Origin: Teratosphaeria epicoccoides
Lineage: Eukaryota > Ascomycota > Dothideomycetes > Mycosphaerellales > Teratosphaeriaceae
NCBI GenBank assembly: GCA_021401465.1
Contig: JADDMT010000082.1
Span: 62,001-126,000, forward strand
Reading direction: 5' to 3'
Length of the DNA stretch: 64,000 nucleotides
Shown here: in pieces, positions 1-12,320 of the stretch
How the letters are laid out: each line of letters begins with the position of its first letter
Numbering within the stretch: the first letter of the stretch is position 1
The notes under the pieces: generated by a model
Told to the model about the DNA's origin: nothing
What the model saw: the letters and a program-made list of their open reading frames with translations, nothing else
The model's database searches: none
Made by a program: the position numbers and the translations under genes

Positions 1-563
1 ACGAAAACTGCCTTACATGCCTGCAAGAAAGTTCGAGCCTCCTTTAAGGTGTCTCCCTTAAACGGCTTCAGGTTACATGCGTTACAACTACCTCCTAGTT
101 AGCCTACTATAGCCCTAAATTCAGGCACTAGGTTCGCGGGAACATGCAGAGAGTTTGCGCCTCCTAGTAAGTTGTCTTCGTAGGTCCCTAGTGTGAAATC
201 TCGCTAGATTTCTTCGTCCGCTAGTTTATTAGTACTACTTATGGCGACGTCTTCGTCGTCCTCGCCGTTGTCGCTACTAGAAGCAGTGCGGCTCTAGCTC
301 TAGTTTGTAAGGTAGTTCGCGACCTAATTAACAATCATGGCTACAAGGGCTAGGTTAATAGTCGGGGTTAGCTACGGTCCCTATACAGGGGGTCTATTAC
401 CTTGTCCGCCGCGTAATTAGCCTCTAGCGGAACTGTCGCTTAATGTAGTGTTACTCGCAGGGGGTACTTCTACGGGCTAGTTACTTAGGCTAGCTTCGCT
501 ATCGCGGGCGCTCGGGATAGCGCTCGCTACGCGTTAGTTACAAGTTCGTAGTACTCTAGACAT
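1..563 (-). pseudogene. gag remnant of family B
   Basis: The minus-strand reading frame opens with ATG at 563, about 50 bp inside the LTR, as expected for gag. It contains an acidic, Ser-rich stretch near 250-300 and then a gag-like segment around 1-90 (LKPFKGDTLKEARTFLQACK), which resembles the start of Ty3/Gypsy capsid domains. Several in-frame TAA/TAG codons interrupt it, all explicable by C-to-T change at CpA. It is partial at the window edge. Confidence 0.6.
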
Positions 564-612
564 ATCGTAGTATTCTCTGCTAGACTGCAAAGTAGGGGGG
601 AGAAAGCAGAAC

Positions 613-972
613 TAATATAGATGTATATGCTATATAATATGGAAATATCTCGTAGTGTGACAGAGTAATCTGACCTTTTAGTAGGTACAAGATTACGCTG
701 CTTTCTGCTTATCGCAGAGGTAGCGCTAAGGGTGCTTATAACCCCTGACGCTCCTTAATTAGGGAAAGCATGTCCAAGCCTAACCCCGCAGGGGTACTAT
801 AGGGTTAGCGACGTAGAGGCGTCCTATGTCGACAACTAATCCCTCTTAGACGACATATGAGCTAACATATGTACGAAGGACCCCCTTGCTATATGTGGCA
901 GGGTCACTACATGCTAAGGGTAGGCATTAGAACCTATGCGGTTCTAATAGCCCTCTAGTATTAACTGTATTA
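613..972 (-). repeat. LTR of family B (5' LTR of B0)
   Basis: A 360-bp LTR that in element sense begins TAATACAG (a RIP-altered TGATACGG) and ends TATATTA (from TATATCA). The same sequence recurs at 5363-12635 (split), 17526-17916 and 25030-25389. The terminal inverted repeat TGATA/TATCA is clear when the copies are compared. Confidence 0.8.
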
Positions 973-3340
973 GAACTTAAAGCAGCTTTTTAAACTACGC
1001 CTATACTTTAGCACTTTAACTCTACTACGAAGATCTAAATAGAGACTAATGCTTCGAAATTTGTAATAGCCATAATTATATCGTAGCTCTAGTTACATAA
1101 AGGTAGTATGTAATAGTACCTAATTACCTTCTAGTCGCGGAAGATGCAGGGTACTTAGCTTAATTACAAGACTTACGACTAAGAGCTTTTAGCTATTGTT
1201 AACTGCTTTAAGGAGTACTAACACTACCTTAAAGGTGTAGCGTACCCTATTAAGGTACTTACTAATTATAACAACCTTTGCGGCTTTATAGCCATAAAGT
1301 AGCTAAGTAGTTAGCAAGCAAGGTAGGCAACTTTCCTCGCTAGCTTTAACTTTGTTATCTAGCATCGTTCTAGGAAGACGAATCTAGCTAATAGTCCTTC
1401 GCGATGACTAGACTATGACACTAGGGAGCAGGGTAACTAACAGCTCCTCCTTATACTACAGACAAAGCTTTTAGTATAGAGTAGTAACCTGTCGTTAGCT
1501 CCTCTTATAGGTTAACTATAGGTCTAATAGGGCCTTATAGCCTCTGCTAGCGTTAATCCCTCCTATCTAGTAGCTATAGCAACTATGTCTAGCTTAATCT
1601 ATGTAGTAGTTAACTAGCTTACATGTAGTAAACATGTAATGTCTAAAGAACCCTTTAAAGAAGTCTTGAGACTTATTTAGTAGTTACAAGAGTAAAAACT
1701 AGAGTTAATTAATAAGGGTGTAGCTAATATGCTAGACATACGGGTGCTAGCTACAGGCTTGGCATCACGTGACCTTGCGGATATTTCTCGGGTTACAGTA
1801 TGTGTGCATATGTAGCTAACTATAATTAGCCCTGTTACAGGACTAATTACTAAGCCTTTTAGCTATGTAGGGTAGTAGTAAAAGGTTAGCATACCTTCCC
1901 TATTAGGAGCCCTCTAGGATACCGCAGGTAGTCTAATGTACTAGACTAAGTCAGGCAATTTGTAGTACTTTAATAATAGGCTCTATATACCTACTAACTA
2001 CATACTCTGTTTGTAGCTCCTCTGTATTTATCATGACAATAAACTTGCAGGTCATTTTAGTGTAGAGAAGACAAACGCGCTTCTTAGATGTAAATACTAG
2101 TAGCTAACGCTAGAACAGGATGTTTCTAACTATGTTAAATCCTGCTAGACATGCGAGACTAGCAAATCTCGGCGCTATTACCCTTATAGCGATGCTTAGG
2201 CGCTCCTACTACTAGAGAGACTATAGTAAGACTTGACTATAGATTTTATTACTAATTTGCTGCTAGCAAAGTAGAGAGGCAATGTAGTTAATGCTATCTT
2301 TGTAGTAGTTAACTAATACTTAAAGATAAATGTCTTTATCCTATGTATAAAAAAGTGCACAAGTAGTAAGCTTGTATGACTACTTTGTGACAAAGTCATA
2401 TAACGCTTTAGTGTACCCTAAAGTATTCTATTAGATTAAGGTTCTGTCTTTACTAGTAAATACTAGCAAGAATTTATGTTTAAGGCGCGTGTTAAGTACT
2501 ACCTAAGTATAGCATTCTATCTACAGACTAATAGTTAGACTAAACGTAGGAACTAGACTCTTAAGTAGTACCTTTAGTGCTACTACGCTAAGAACTAGGA
2601 TACCTAGGCTAACGTAATTCCTATAGTAGAATTTGCAGTTAATAATAGCATGCATGCTACTATACGCATATTGCCATTTTAGATTCTTTATAGCTTTAAT
2701 CTAGAAATACACCTAGAACTACCTTAGGACAGGTCTTCTAAGGAGAGGGTGCTAGCTGCCGCGGAATTAGCGCGGCGTATGCGTGAGGTACATTTAGTGC
2801 TAATAGAACACTAGAAAAAGGCCTTAGAATCCTAGATTAAACATAATAACGCCTATGCTAAACCGATATAGTACGTAATTAGTACGAAGGTATTACTATT
2901 AACAAAGAATCTCAAGCTGAAACTTCTAAGTAAGAAGATGACGCTAAGGTTCGTCAGACCCTTCTAGATACGCGACATAATAGGCCTGCAGGCGTACTGG
3001 CTATTATTACTATTGTCGTATTATGTGCATAATATCTTCTACGTATCTCTACTCGAACTATAGGTATAGCGCAAGGGCAAAGAGCCTACAGACCTAATGC
3101 TAGTAGCAGAAGAGAACAAAGAGTAGGAATTCAAGGGTATTAAGGACAGTATGTAGCGTAAAGGCGTAACGTACTATCTAGTAAAGTAGAAAGGATACCT
3201 ACCTAAGTACATACATTAGTTCCGGCTAAAGACTACAAGAACACTCTAGAAGCTATTCGTGAGTTCGAAGAGTAGAGGAGGCGTAAGTAGGGCTTAAGAA
3301 GGTTGATTCGTAGGAAGATAAGAGTTTTAGAGCAGAGTTC
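973..3340 (+). pseudogene. pol remnant of B1: RNase H, integrase, chromodomain
   Basis: The plus strand shows an RNase H segment near 1030-1080 (IETNASKFVI, normally ETDAS), then the integrase HHCC zinc region around 2030-2180 (YHDNKLAGHFSVEK followed by a C-x2-C), the DDE core to about 2800, and a chromodomain around 3120-3290 (YYLVK, a stop where Trp is expected, then KGYLPKY). Stops are overwhelmingly TAG/TAA at Trp or Gln positions, which fits RIP rather than random decay. It cannot be functional. Confidence 0.75.
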
Positions 3341-3399
3341 TTAACATGTGTATATAGCGCATAACGCGCGAAGTAATAACGAGAAACAAACGCCCTACT

Positions 3400-4558
3400 T
3401 ACACATCATTAATGCCTAAAGGCACACCTAGAATAAACTTAAGGAGAACAAGAGACATGCTTAGATTAGCTTCGTAGCTAATGCTTAGCGACTACTAGTT
3501 AGGGGCTTCCTAACTAAACCCGAAGTAGAAGAGTCTTTCTTGTTACAGTCTACTAAGGACTACCTACCTACACGGGGTCTACTAAACACCCTAACGCGAC
3601 TAGGAGTAACAGGAGTAGTAACGCTACAAAGAGAGGCTAGTATCTTCTTCTTTAGTAGGTTGCGAGAGAGCTTGTCTTTAGAGCCTATAGTAGCTAGAGA
3701 GCTAGCGACAGCCTTACCGCGTCTAGTCGCGATAACTACCTCCTCCTCATCCTTAGCATTAGAAGGCGAAGAGACTTAGGCGCGCTTGCGGCTATCGCGC
3801 TCGGCCCTCGAGATCATCTTACGCTTCTTGACATGAGTGTTAATAACATCATCGAACTTAGTGTCTTCTATAGGCATAACTAGTATAGTAACACTGTAGC
3901 GCGCAGATCTGCGTTAGGATCGAAGGTATCCTAAACGCTGTTATCCTCCTCATCCTCAAAGATCTAGCTTAGAGGCTTGTGCCTTAGCGTCTTAGCGGAC
4001 GTAGTACAGATTGCAAGCAGGGAAGGTTCGGCTTCCTTGTCGCTAACCTCGATCTTAGCCCTAGCCTTCTTCTTCTTCTTAGATAGTAGCATAGAGGCAG
4101 CGTAGGCAGCAGCGCTACAATGTGTTAGCTATACGCACACGACAGGATTTAAGTAAGTAACTTACGGCTTAGTCCTCTAGACTAGCTTAGAGGCAGGCTG
4201 CCTCGCGGTATGACTTTAGGGCGTAGCCTTAGCAGCAGGAACGGTGAATTGCTTGATAACCTTCTTGCAGATTATCTGCGTCTTAAAGTCATCGTCGATA
4301 GAGGCATTTTTAATGCTTGCTATTATGATTGACATAGTTGTAGTAGAAACTACCCTTATTAAATCTGCTGACGTAGATCTCGGCTATGCTTTAGTTAGTA
4401 TAGGTCATGCATACCTTGCAGGTAGGGGACGCCTTACTAACACGCGGAGGAGAGACGTGTGTAGCCTAGCTGCTAAGGTTGTTAAGGCATCGTCGACATA
4501 AGCGACGATTGTAGGCAAAGCGAGTAGCGTCGAACTTAGTCTGTAGCATACAAGCCAT
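3400..4558 (-). pseudogene. Antisense Cys-cluster ORF of family B (B1 copy)
   Basis: On the strand opposite pol, starting with ATG at 4558-4556 and ending close to the pol 3' end (end approximate). It is the counterpart of the better preserved B2 copy at 26908-28415, and a TATAAAA at 4718-4724 (minus strand) is conserved in both. This copy is more damaged: some of the cysteines seen in B2 are Tyr or His here. A short ORF on the other strand (4244-4501) is a by-product of the same sequence. No function is known; the Cys-cluster layout resembles uncharacterised repeat-associated fungal proteins. Confidence 0.55.
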
Positions 4559-5362
4559 TATTAATAAGATGAGTAGTTAATTGATCTTGATTAATTGATT
4601 AAAGAAGAAGAAGCTCCGGTTTAGACACGTAGGTATAGCGAGGTAAAAGCGAAGTAAAGTAGAAGCAGACGTTAATGTTAGTGTTTTAGAACAGGAAGTT
4701 TAGGAAAGCGACGAGGCTTTTATACTCTCTAATAGCCCCCCTGTTACCTACCGCAACTGTTAAGCTAGTAACTTAAACTACATGCGCAGAGTACCTGCCT
4801 TTAGTTAACTTACATAGGGACCGAATAATGTAAGAACAGGTAGCGCGGCTGTTACACATGTGCGCTAACTATACTCATGCTAGTCTACTAGCATAAAAAT
4901 GTGACAAGACCCGCGCTAGGAGTACGCTCCTGCCATTTTAAGCAGTACGCGTAGAGTATCCGCACACATTCCTACTAGCCCTAAGGTTCTACAACACCTT
5001 TCTTCATAGTCACGACTAAATGGAGACAGCTAAGCTACTTGGCAAAGCCGGCGCGTATACTCGCCCTATAATTTCAAAGATTAACTAAAGTACGTACTTG
5101 TAGTTTCCTGATATCTCGATCCGCATGTAAAGTAAAGGTGTTATAAAGCTGCCTAACATGTAACAGATTAAAAACCCGCCTAAGTTAGTAACCTCTGTCC
5201 TATATTCGCTACGAAGATATTAAGGTATATACATAACATATGTTATGTAGGCTATCTACCTATTTACTCTTGCGTAGTATAAGTGTGCTATATCCTATAC
5301 CCTATACGTTCTATATGTATTACTTAGTAAGGCTAGGGACATCCTCATAGGAGGAGGGGTAG
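4559..5362. other. Spacer of B1 between antisense ORF and 3' LTR
   Basis: No ORF is supported. It holds the antisense ORF's putative promoter (TATAAAA on the minus strand at 4718-4724) and, just before the LTR, the purine run AGGAGGAGGGGTAG at 5349-5362, which is the polypurine tract. Compared with B2, this copy lacks a 714-bp TA-flanked insert. Confidence 0.6.
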
Positions 5363-5436
5363 TGATACGGTTAATACTAGGGGGCTATTAGAGCCGCATA
5401 GGTTCTAATGCCCGCCCTTAGTATGTAGTGACCCTA
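5363..5436 (+). repeat. Family B 3' LTR of B1, left part
   Basis: Begins TGATACGGTTAATACTAG directly after the polypurine tract and is cut after 74 bp by insertion of A1; the rest of the LTR is at 12321-12635. Bases 5432-5436 (CCCTA) are the left copy of the A1 target duplication. Confidence 0.8.
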
Positions 5437-5856
5437 TGTCATAAAGGTCATAAGTTACAAGCACTATAGCATAAGTCATAACACATGTAGGGAAGAAAGG
5501 ATCTGTCACATAAGGATAGACACCTAGATCTATAGGGTTAGTCTACAGATCTACAGGCTTACATAGGAGAAAGGATCTGTCATGTAAGGACAGATACCTA
5601 GATCTGTAGGGTTAGTCTACAGATCTACAGACACGGGTCTAACAGGTCTGTTAACAGATCTAGTAGAACTGCCCTGTCTCTCTAGTATATAGGGATGGCT
5701 TTAGGATAGGCAGTTAGGAGCTTCGTGCTTAATTTAATCCTCTCCTCTAAGGGGGATAGTTAGTTACAAGGTTAATTACTATTGTCGATATTCTTCACTA
5801 CTCTGCGAGTCTAACACCTAATCCCCTTCCTGCTATTAGCACCTACTCTTATGACA
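5437..5856 (+). repeat. 5' LTR of A1
   Basis: 420 bp, TGTCAT...ATGACA. Internally it carries a tandem duplication of about 75 bp, each unit containing an inverted repeat of the form AGATCTGTAG-ggttagt-CTACAGATCT (5526-5552 with one mismatch, 5600-5626 perfect). Confidence 0.85.
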
Positions 5857-5915
5857 TTTTAAGCACTACTCCTAAGGAAGTATTAGGGGACTCGTCGAGC
5901 GCTTGACATACGCCT

Positions 5916-8900
5916 ATGTCAAGTAGTTCCTTAGCTATTAGTTTAACCTCTAGTGACAATAGTTAACTGACACTATAAGAACAAGTTACTACTATACCTT
6001 AAATTACCTAGTAGCTTAAATCCATTTACCTTAGCGAGATAGCTCTAGCATCTGTCGCAGGTTCGACTACTAGAAACAGACATGGCAATAACAGCTTCAA
6101 GATAGGAAGCCCTACAGAGTTCATAGGACAACGATCTCAAGTTAAGATGTTTATCCTCTAATGCTAGTTAGCATTTAACGTGGATACAGAACGGTTTACG
6201 ACATATCATAAGCGAATGATGTATATCGTCTCTTACCTAAAGGGACTAGCGTTCGAGTTTATCTAGCCTTACCTATTAGATTATCTAGATCACGTTAGTA
6301 GCGTTAAAGCTAGGAAGACAATAACTAGGGAGATTCTTAACTTAGACAAGTCCTTGTTTAGGCGTTACGCAAAGCCTTTAGGCTTAGTAACAAATAATAA
6401 GAGGCTAAGAGAGCTCTCCTAGGAATCTAGTAGAAGGGTTCTGCTATCAAGTACTATGCGGACTTTTAGACCCTCTCTGCTTAAGTCAACTAGAATGATA
6501 ATGCTTTAGCCGCTTAGTTCTATTAGGGACTAAAGGAGACAGTTAAAGACGAAATTGCCTAGGGAGATTAACTAACGACATTCAAGGAAATAAGCGATCT
6601 CGCGATTAAGATCGATAATCGCATCTAGGAACGATAGCAGGAACGACAACATAGAAATCGCAGGCTAGTACAGGCTAGCCATAAGGTCTAACGATTAGCA
6701 CTAAAATGGCGAAGCGATTACTATAGTCTCTAACTAATAGAGTTAGATGCGACTAAGGGATGCCTAAAGAGTAGACCCTAAGGAAAGCCACGGAAGGGCT
6801 CTCCTACCTAGAATGGTCTGAAGAAGCCATTCGACAAGAATAACCTCAAGTGCTACAACTGTAGAAAGAAAGGACACTTTGCCTGCAAGTGTTTTGCTAA
6901 GAAACAGCGTCAGGAACTATAACAGACAGAACAGGCTCGCGTAACAACATTAGCACCTAAGTAAACAGCTGCTACTACTCGACTACTAGACTATGCCTTA
7001 CTTACTTAGACTATGTGCTACGACGACGATTGTTAGATTTACATGAGTAATAAAGATAGTTTAAGATAGTACCCTAGACATAACAAGGCATAGTTAATCT
7101 ACGCGCTAAGGGGTACACCTTCTAGTGCGATAGTCTTGAGGCAACAGGAGCTAGGGGAAGAAGAAGGTTCTGACGACAACTATGAGCTCGTTAAAGCCGT
7201 CGTTCCCGATTCTGAGGAGGACAAGAGCATAGAGAGATAGGCTATGCCGCTACATGACATCAGACTTAGTATCATCCGACTTAAACAGAACTAGTAGGCC
7301 TAGGCTTGCCCATGGATTAATAGAGTATAACATGTCAACTAGCTTTAATATGACGAACTAGCTAACCGCATGCGACGATACCTAAGGAGACTACTAGTTG
7401 TAGCTTACCCTTACTCGCATCAGAAGATTGTCCAAGAAATTGTACTGTTTAGGGTAGAGTTTACGCCCTAAGGAGGCTACTTTACCTACGAGGGTATTCA
7501 GGTTCTACGAACGTTGCAACTCTAGGTCGACTATTTGAAAATAGAATATGCAAGAAACGCGCAGGAACAACGAGGCTAAGAGCAAGTACTACCTCTTAGG
7601 CTAGTTAGCGGTAACGCTCGAAGAAGAGTAAGCCGAGACTACACGATCCCTAAATTAGTCCGTGAAAACAGCTATTTAGGAAACGACAAGGTCCGCTAGA
7701 ATTAGACCTACGGACAGACTAGACAGGGCTGTAACAATATGCCGTAGTTAGCGCTAGATACGTAGACAACCTTAGAATATAGATGCACATTAACGAGACG
7801 CTAGCCTAGGCCTTAATAGATTCAGGATGCACTAGAATCTTCATGACACCTAAGTTTGCTAGGACAGCTAGGATAAGGCTACAGGCAAAGACAAATGCTT
7901 TCTTGCTATAAGCGATTAATAGAAAGCCGGTTACGTACAACTAAGGAATAGTTGACAAAGAGACTAAGACGATACCTCTACAGATAGGACGCTACTAAGA
8001 GATGATCTAGTTTGACATCACGGAGTTACCTAGCTCGGATGTAGTGCTAGGGTTACTATAGCTAAGAAACGCTAACCCCTACCTCGACTAGAAGAACGAG
8101 AGGATCTAGTTTCCAGAACTCTCAAGATTAATACCTCTACCTATAGTACATGACGTACTAGGCAAGATCGAAATATGTACTATGACTTCAAGCAAGATAG
8201 TCGCTACTATCGAGGATCTAGAACAGGAAGTGCATGTCCTATAGGTTAAAGCAACATAATCTGAAGTCGAAGTCAAGTTCACTGTTCCTGACGATTATAA
8301 GGAGTTTGCTACTCTTTTCGAGGAAGAACCCGTCTAAGAGGCTCTGCTAGAACACTAGGAGTAGGATTACAGGATACCCTTACTCCTAGGCAGAATGCTG
8401 ACAAAGTAACTAGTTTACCTATTATTAGTAGCAAAGCTAGAGATTCTCCGGAAATACCTTGAAGACAACCTCTAGAAGGGCTTTATCTGCGAGTCATAGT
8501 CCCTAGCAGGGTATCCGATCCTGTTTGTCCCTAAGGGGGAAGACAACTAGCGACTTTGCGTAGACTATCGTAGATTAAATGACATCATAATAAAAAAATA
8601 GTTATCTACTTCCTTTGCTTTCAGAGTTACAGGATTGCCTATAAGGAGTAATATAGTTCTTGAAGTTTGACATACTAGAATATATAACCGAATTCGAATT
8701 AAGGAAGGCGACGAATAGTAGACTACGTTCTAAACTAGGTTCGGATACTACGAGTATATAGTCATGCTATTTAGGTTAATAAACATACTAGCTACATAGC
8801 AGGCATTTATTAACAATGTGCTACAAGAGTACCTCGACATCTTCGTGGTTATATACTTAGATGATATCCTCGTCTACTTACGAACGATCGAAGAACATAG

Positions 8901-11170
8901 GACTTATATACGTAAGGTACTTCAGAAACTCTAGGATTACAAGCTAAAGGTTAAGCCTTAGAAGAGCGAGTTTCATAAGCAAGAAGTCTAGTTCCTCGGC
9001 TATGTAGTAGCCTAGAATAGGATCAAGATAGACACTAAGAAGGTCAAAGTCATAACAGAGTAGCCTACGCTAACTAATGTTAAGGAAGTATAGTCCTTCC
9101 TTAGGTTTGCTAACTTCTATCGAAGATTCATTGCGAACTATTCGAGGATTATGGCACTACTTACGACCCTTACTACGAAGGATACACTATTCGTATAGGA
9201 CGACGCCTAACAGAATGCCTTCAAGGAACTTAAGCAACGATTCACAGATTAGCTAATCTTGCTTGTATTCGACCCTAATAAGCCTATTATAGTCGAAACA
9301 GATGCCTCTGACGTAGTACTTAGGGCGTGCTTAAGTTAACTAGGACCGAGTAGACAACTACAGCTAGTTGCCTATTACTCGAGAAAGCTGTCTAGACCTA
9401 AGCTCCGTTACGACGTCTATGACAAAGAACTTCTAGCTATAGTAGACGCCTACAAAGCGTAGTAAGTCTACTTAGAAGAGGCTAAGTACTAGGTTACGGT
9501 CTACACGGACTATAAGAACTTGCGATACTTTACTACAACGAAGGAGTTAAACTAATGACAAGTCTAATAGAGTAAGGAACTCTCTAGCTTTAACTGTAAG
9601 ATCGTCTATCGTAAGGGATCTAATAACGTACGCGCTAATGCACTTAGCTACTAGACTAACTACATAAAGGGTGTAAAATAGGAGAAACATGCTATTCTCT
9701 AGGAAAATGGCGATAGTACGCTTAGAGTTAACTAACTCGCGGCTATAGCTATCACATAGACTAGTAAGTTCTAGGACGACCTAAGGAACGCACTAGTCTA
9801 GGACCTAAATACACTCGCTGTCCGTAACAACATTAAGGGACAGGAGGACTAGGAAGACAAAGACAGTGTACTTCTCTTCTAAGGGTTAGTATATATGCTA
9901 ACATCCTTACGTTCGGAGCTGCTACGCCTCTAACATAACGTTCCTTAGGCAGGACACCTAGGAGTGTCTAAAATGAAGTAAATTCTCTAACGAGAATATT
10001 ACTTCCCTAGGATAGGCAGAGTAATCAAGGACTATATCTGCTAATGTGTAACTTGCTAACAGAGCAAGTATGACTATTATAAACCGTATAGGCTACTACG
10101 ACTACTACAGGTACCCTAACGGCTATAGGAATCGCTCGCTATAGACTTCATTGTTAAACTACCCTAGTTAAGAGAACCTGCTACTAATGAGTTCTTCGAT
10201 AGAATCATGGTAGTAGTCGACTAATTTACTAAGTTCGGGAAGTTTATCCTATACTACGAAGACTTTAAGACTAAAGATATTACACACGTCTTCATTAAAT
10301 AGGTAGTAGCATTACACGGTATGCTATAAGACCTAGTAACAGATTAAGGATCCGTGTTTACCTCTAACTTCTAGAAAGCCCTAATAAGATAATTCTAGGT
10401 CAAGTATTAACTTAGTACTTCCTTCTACCCTTAAACGGATAGACAGACAGAATGTCTAAATTAGACGCTAGAGTAGTACCTTCGATCCTATGTGAATAGA
10501 GACTAGAACAACTAGGTAGAGTTGTTGCTAATAGCGTAGCTCACATATAATAGTACGCTAGTAGAGTCGACAGGACTCTCGCTATTTCAGATGGCGTAAG
10601 GATTAGCTATAGAAGACGTTCCGGACATCTTAGCTAGTAATCTAAACCTAGTAGCACTTAGGCGAATAGAACACCTCCGCTAACTGCAAACAGAAGCACG
10701 ACTTGACCTGTAGTTCTATTAACAGAACATAGCATAGTACGCAAATAGCAAGAGAATTAAGGGACTAATTCTAAAGGAGGGGGACAAGGTATATCTCCTT
10801 TGCTGTCATATTAAATTAGACAAGCCGAGTAAAAAACTAGACGCTATAAAACTAGGACTATTCCGGATCAAGGCTAAGAAAGGACTAGTCAATTTTAGAT
10901 TACAGCTACCTAAGCAGATGAGAATACACCCTGTGTTCTATGTCTCTCTACTAGAACAAGCGGTGCTAGACGCCGCACTGTAAACAGAACTTTTACTACT
11001 TAACCCTAAGGTCGAAGGACTAGAGTACACTGTTAAGAGGATTGTCGACACTCGCTAGGTAGACAGACAGCAAGAGTACTTAGTAAAATAGGAAAGATAC
11101 GGGAGTACTAAAAACACCTAGGAACCCCTAAAACACCTACAAAACTGTTAGCAAAAGATACGGAGTTTTA
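5916..11170 (+). pseudogene. gag-pol remnant of A1
   Basis: ATG at 5916 opens a gag-like frame. A CCHC zinc knuckle (CYNCRKKGHFACKC) lies at 6851-6892, a protease motif (ALIDSG) around 7813-7827, the reverse transcriptase catalytic motif YLDD around 8854-8865, RNase H (VETDASD) near 9295, the integrase HHCC region about 9950-10070, the integrase core about 10140-10640, and a chromodomain at 11041-11150 (EYLVK, stop at the Trp position). Stops are almost all TAG/TAA at Trp/Gln positions. The chromodomain places it among chromoviruses. Confidence 0.85.
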
Positions 11171-11199
11171 AGCAGGGAAGGAACCTAGGAAGAAGATTA

Positions 11200-11817
11200 T
11201 AGGCCACGATTAGGCTCCTGCAGGACGCTATTAGTAGGCTTGACTACTACGCTATCTAGGAAACCCTAATACGATATGTCGGTAAAACCTTCTATTACGC
11301 TCTATGTTATAGGACTAAGCGCAAGACCCGCTAAGGGATCTAGGTCAAGAAGGAACCTAGTCTGCTAAAGAGCCTGCTCTTTAGCCTCATCCTCCCTAAT
11401 CTCACGCTCCTTAAGAGCGCGACTATCCTCAACTTCATAGTTAACTACATCTAACTATTTCTAAAGACATATCTCCTTTGCATGCGCCTTTATTATCTTT
11501 TGCGAAGCCTTAGCTAGGGCTGCCTTTACATAGTCGAGATTAGCAATTAGTCTTTTCCGCTAATTACCTAACCTCTTCTATTCGACCTCTGTTACCTTTG
11601 CGTCGTAACTTCGACAGTTACTAAAGTAACAGTGCAAACATTTCCCTAAGGAAATGTGTACTTAACAAACGAGCTTTAACTCTTAATACTAAGTACAAGA
11701 CTTCATGCTTTCCTTGCCCTAACAATAGATTCGATTTACGCGGTATTTACGTTTCTACGTTAAAGGGGCGTTAGTGTCTAGAATGATACAAGGTAGTAAC
11801 GTAGAAAGAGAAGACAT
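11200..11817 (-). pseudogene. Antisense Cys-cluster/coiled-coil ORF of family A (A1 copy)
   Basis: The minus strand opens with ATG at 11817, only 79 bp from the 3' LTR, and one frame runs to about 11200 next to the pol end. It has scattered cysteines, a cluster KCLHCYFSNC, then a charged heptad-like stretch (KAALAKASQKIIKAHAKE) consistent with a coiled coil. The same protein is readable in A3 (37520-38122), with substitutions that keep the charged character. All stops are TAG/TAA. No named family is recognised; the layout matches the antisense ORF of family B. Confidence 0.55.
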
Positions 11818-11895
11818 TACTACACAAAGGAAATGGCAAAAGAAACCCCGCACTAATAGGTAGCTTAGGGACGAGCTAGGCTAAGAGGGAGATAG

Positions 11896-12315
11896 TATCA
11901 TGAAGGTTATAAGTCACGAGTACTATAGCATAAGTCATAACACATACAGGGAAGAAAGGATCTGTCATGTAAGGATAGACACCTAGATCTGTAGGGTTAG
12001 TCTACAGATCTACAGGCTTACATAGGAGAAAGGATCTGTTACATAAGGATAGATACCTAGATCTGTAGGGTTAGTCTATAGATCTACAGACATAGGTCTA
12101 ACGGGTCTGTTAACAGATCTAGCAGAACTGCCCTGTCTCTCTAGTATATAGGGATAGCTTTAGGACAGGCAGTTAAGAGCTTCGTGCTTAATTTAATCCT
12201 CTCCTCTAAGGGGGATAGTTAGTTACAAGGTTAATTGCCATTGTTAATATTCTTTACTACTCTGTAAGTCTAACACCTAATCCCCTTCCTGCTATTAGCA
12301 CCTACCCTTATGACA
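11896..12315 (+). repeat. 3' LTR of A1
   Basis: 420 bp, starting TATCAT (RIP-altered TGTCAT) and ending ATGACA, preceded by the purine tract. It is the same subtype as the 5' LTR of A1 and carries the same duplicated hairpin module. Confidence 0.85.
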
Positions 12316-12320
12316 CCCTG

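Larger units (their letters stand above)
1..972 (-). mobile_element. Family B Gypsy retrotransposon, 5' end only (B0)
   Basis: This is the 5' end of a minus-strand LTR retrotransposon whose remainder lies left of the window. It consists of a 5' LTR (613-972) followed on the minus strand by the start of gag. It abuts B1 pol on the opposite strand directly at 972/973, so B0 was inserted into B1 or the two were joined by recombination. The target duplication cannot be tested because the left end is not in view. The family assignment rests on the LTR matching the 3' LTRs of B1 and B2. Confidence 0.75.
5437..12315 (+). mobile_element. Family A chromovirus Gypsy element, full length (A1)
   Basis: A complete 6.88-kb LTR retrotransposon: two 420-bp LTRs, gag with a zinc knuckle, protease, reverse transcriptase, RNase H, integrase, chromodomain, an antisense ORF, and the polypurine tract GAGGGAGATAG before the 3' LTR. 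It sits inside the B1 3' LTR with a 5-bp target duplication, CCCTA on the left (5432-5436) and CCCTG on the right (12316-12320); the single difference is a RIP-type G-to-A. Many TAG/TAA stops show that it is dead. Confidence 0.88.

Noticed and set aside
4244..4501. 85-codon ORF on the pol-sense strand, with a matching 90-codon ORF at 26965-27237 in the inverted copy
   Set aside because: It is conserved in both family B copies but lies opposite the Cys-cluster ORF. The Cys spacing, TATA and longer frame are on the other strand, so this is taken as its shadow.
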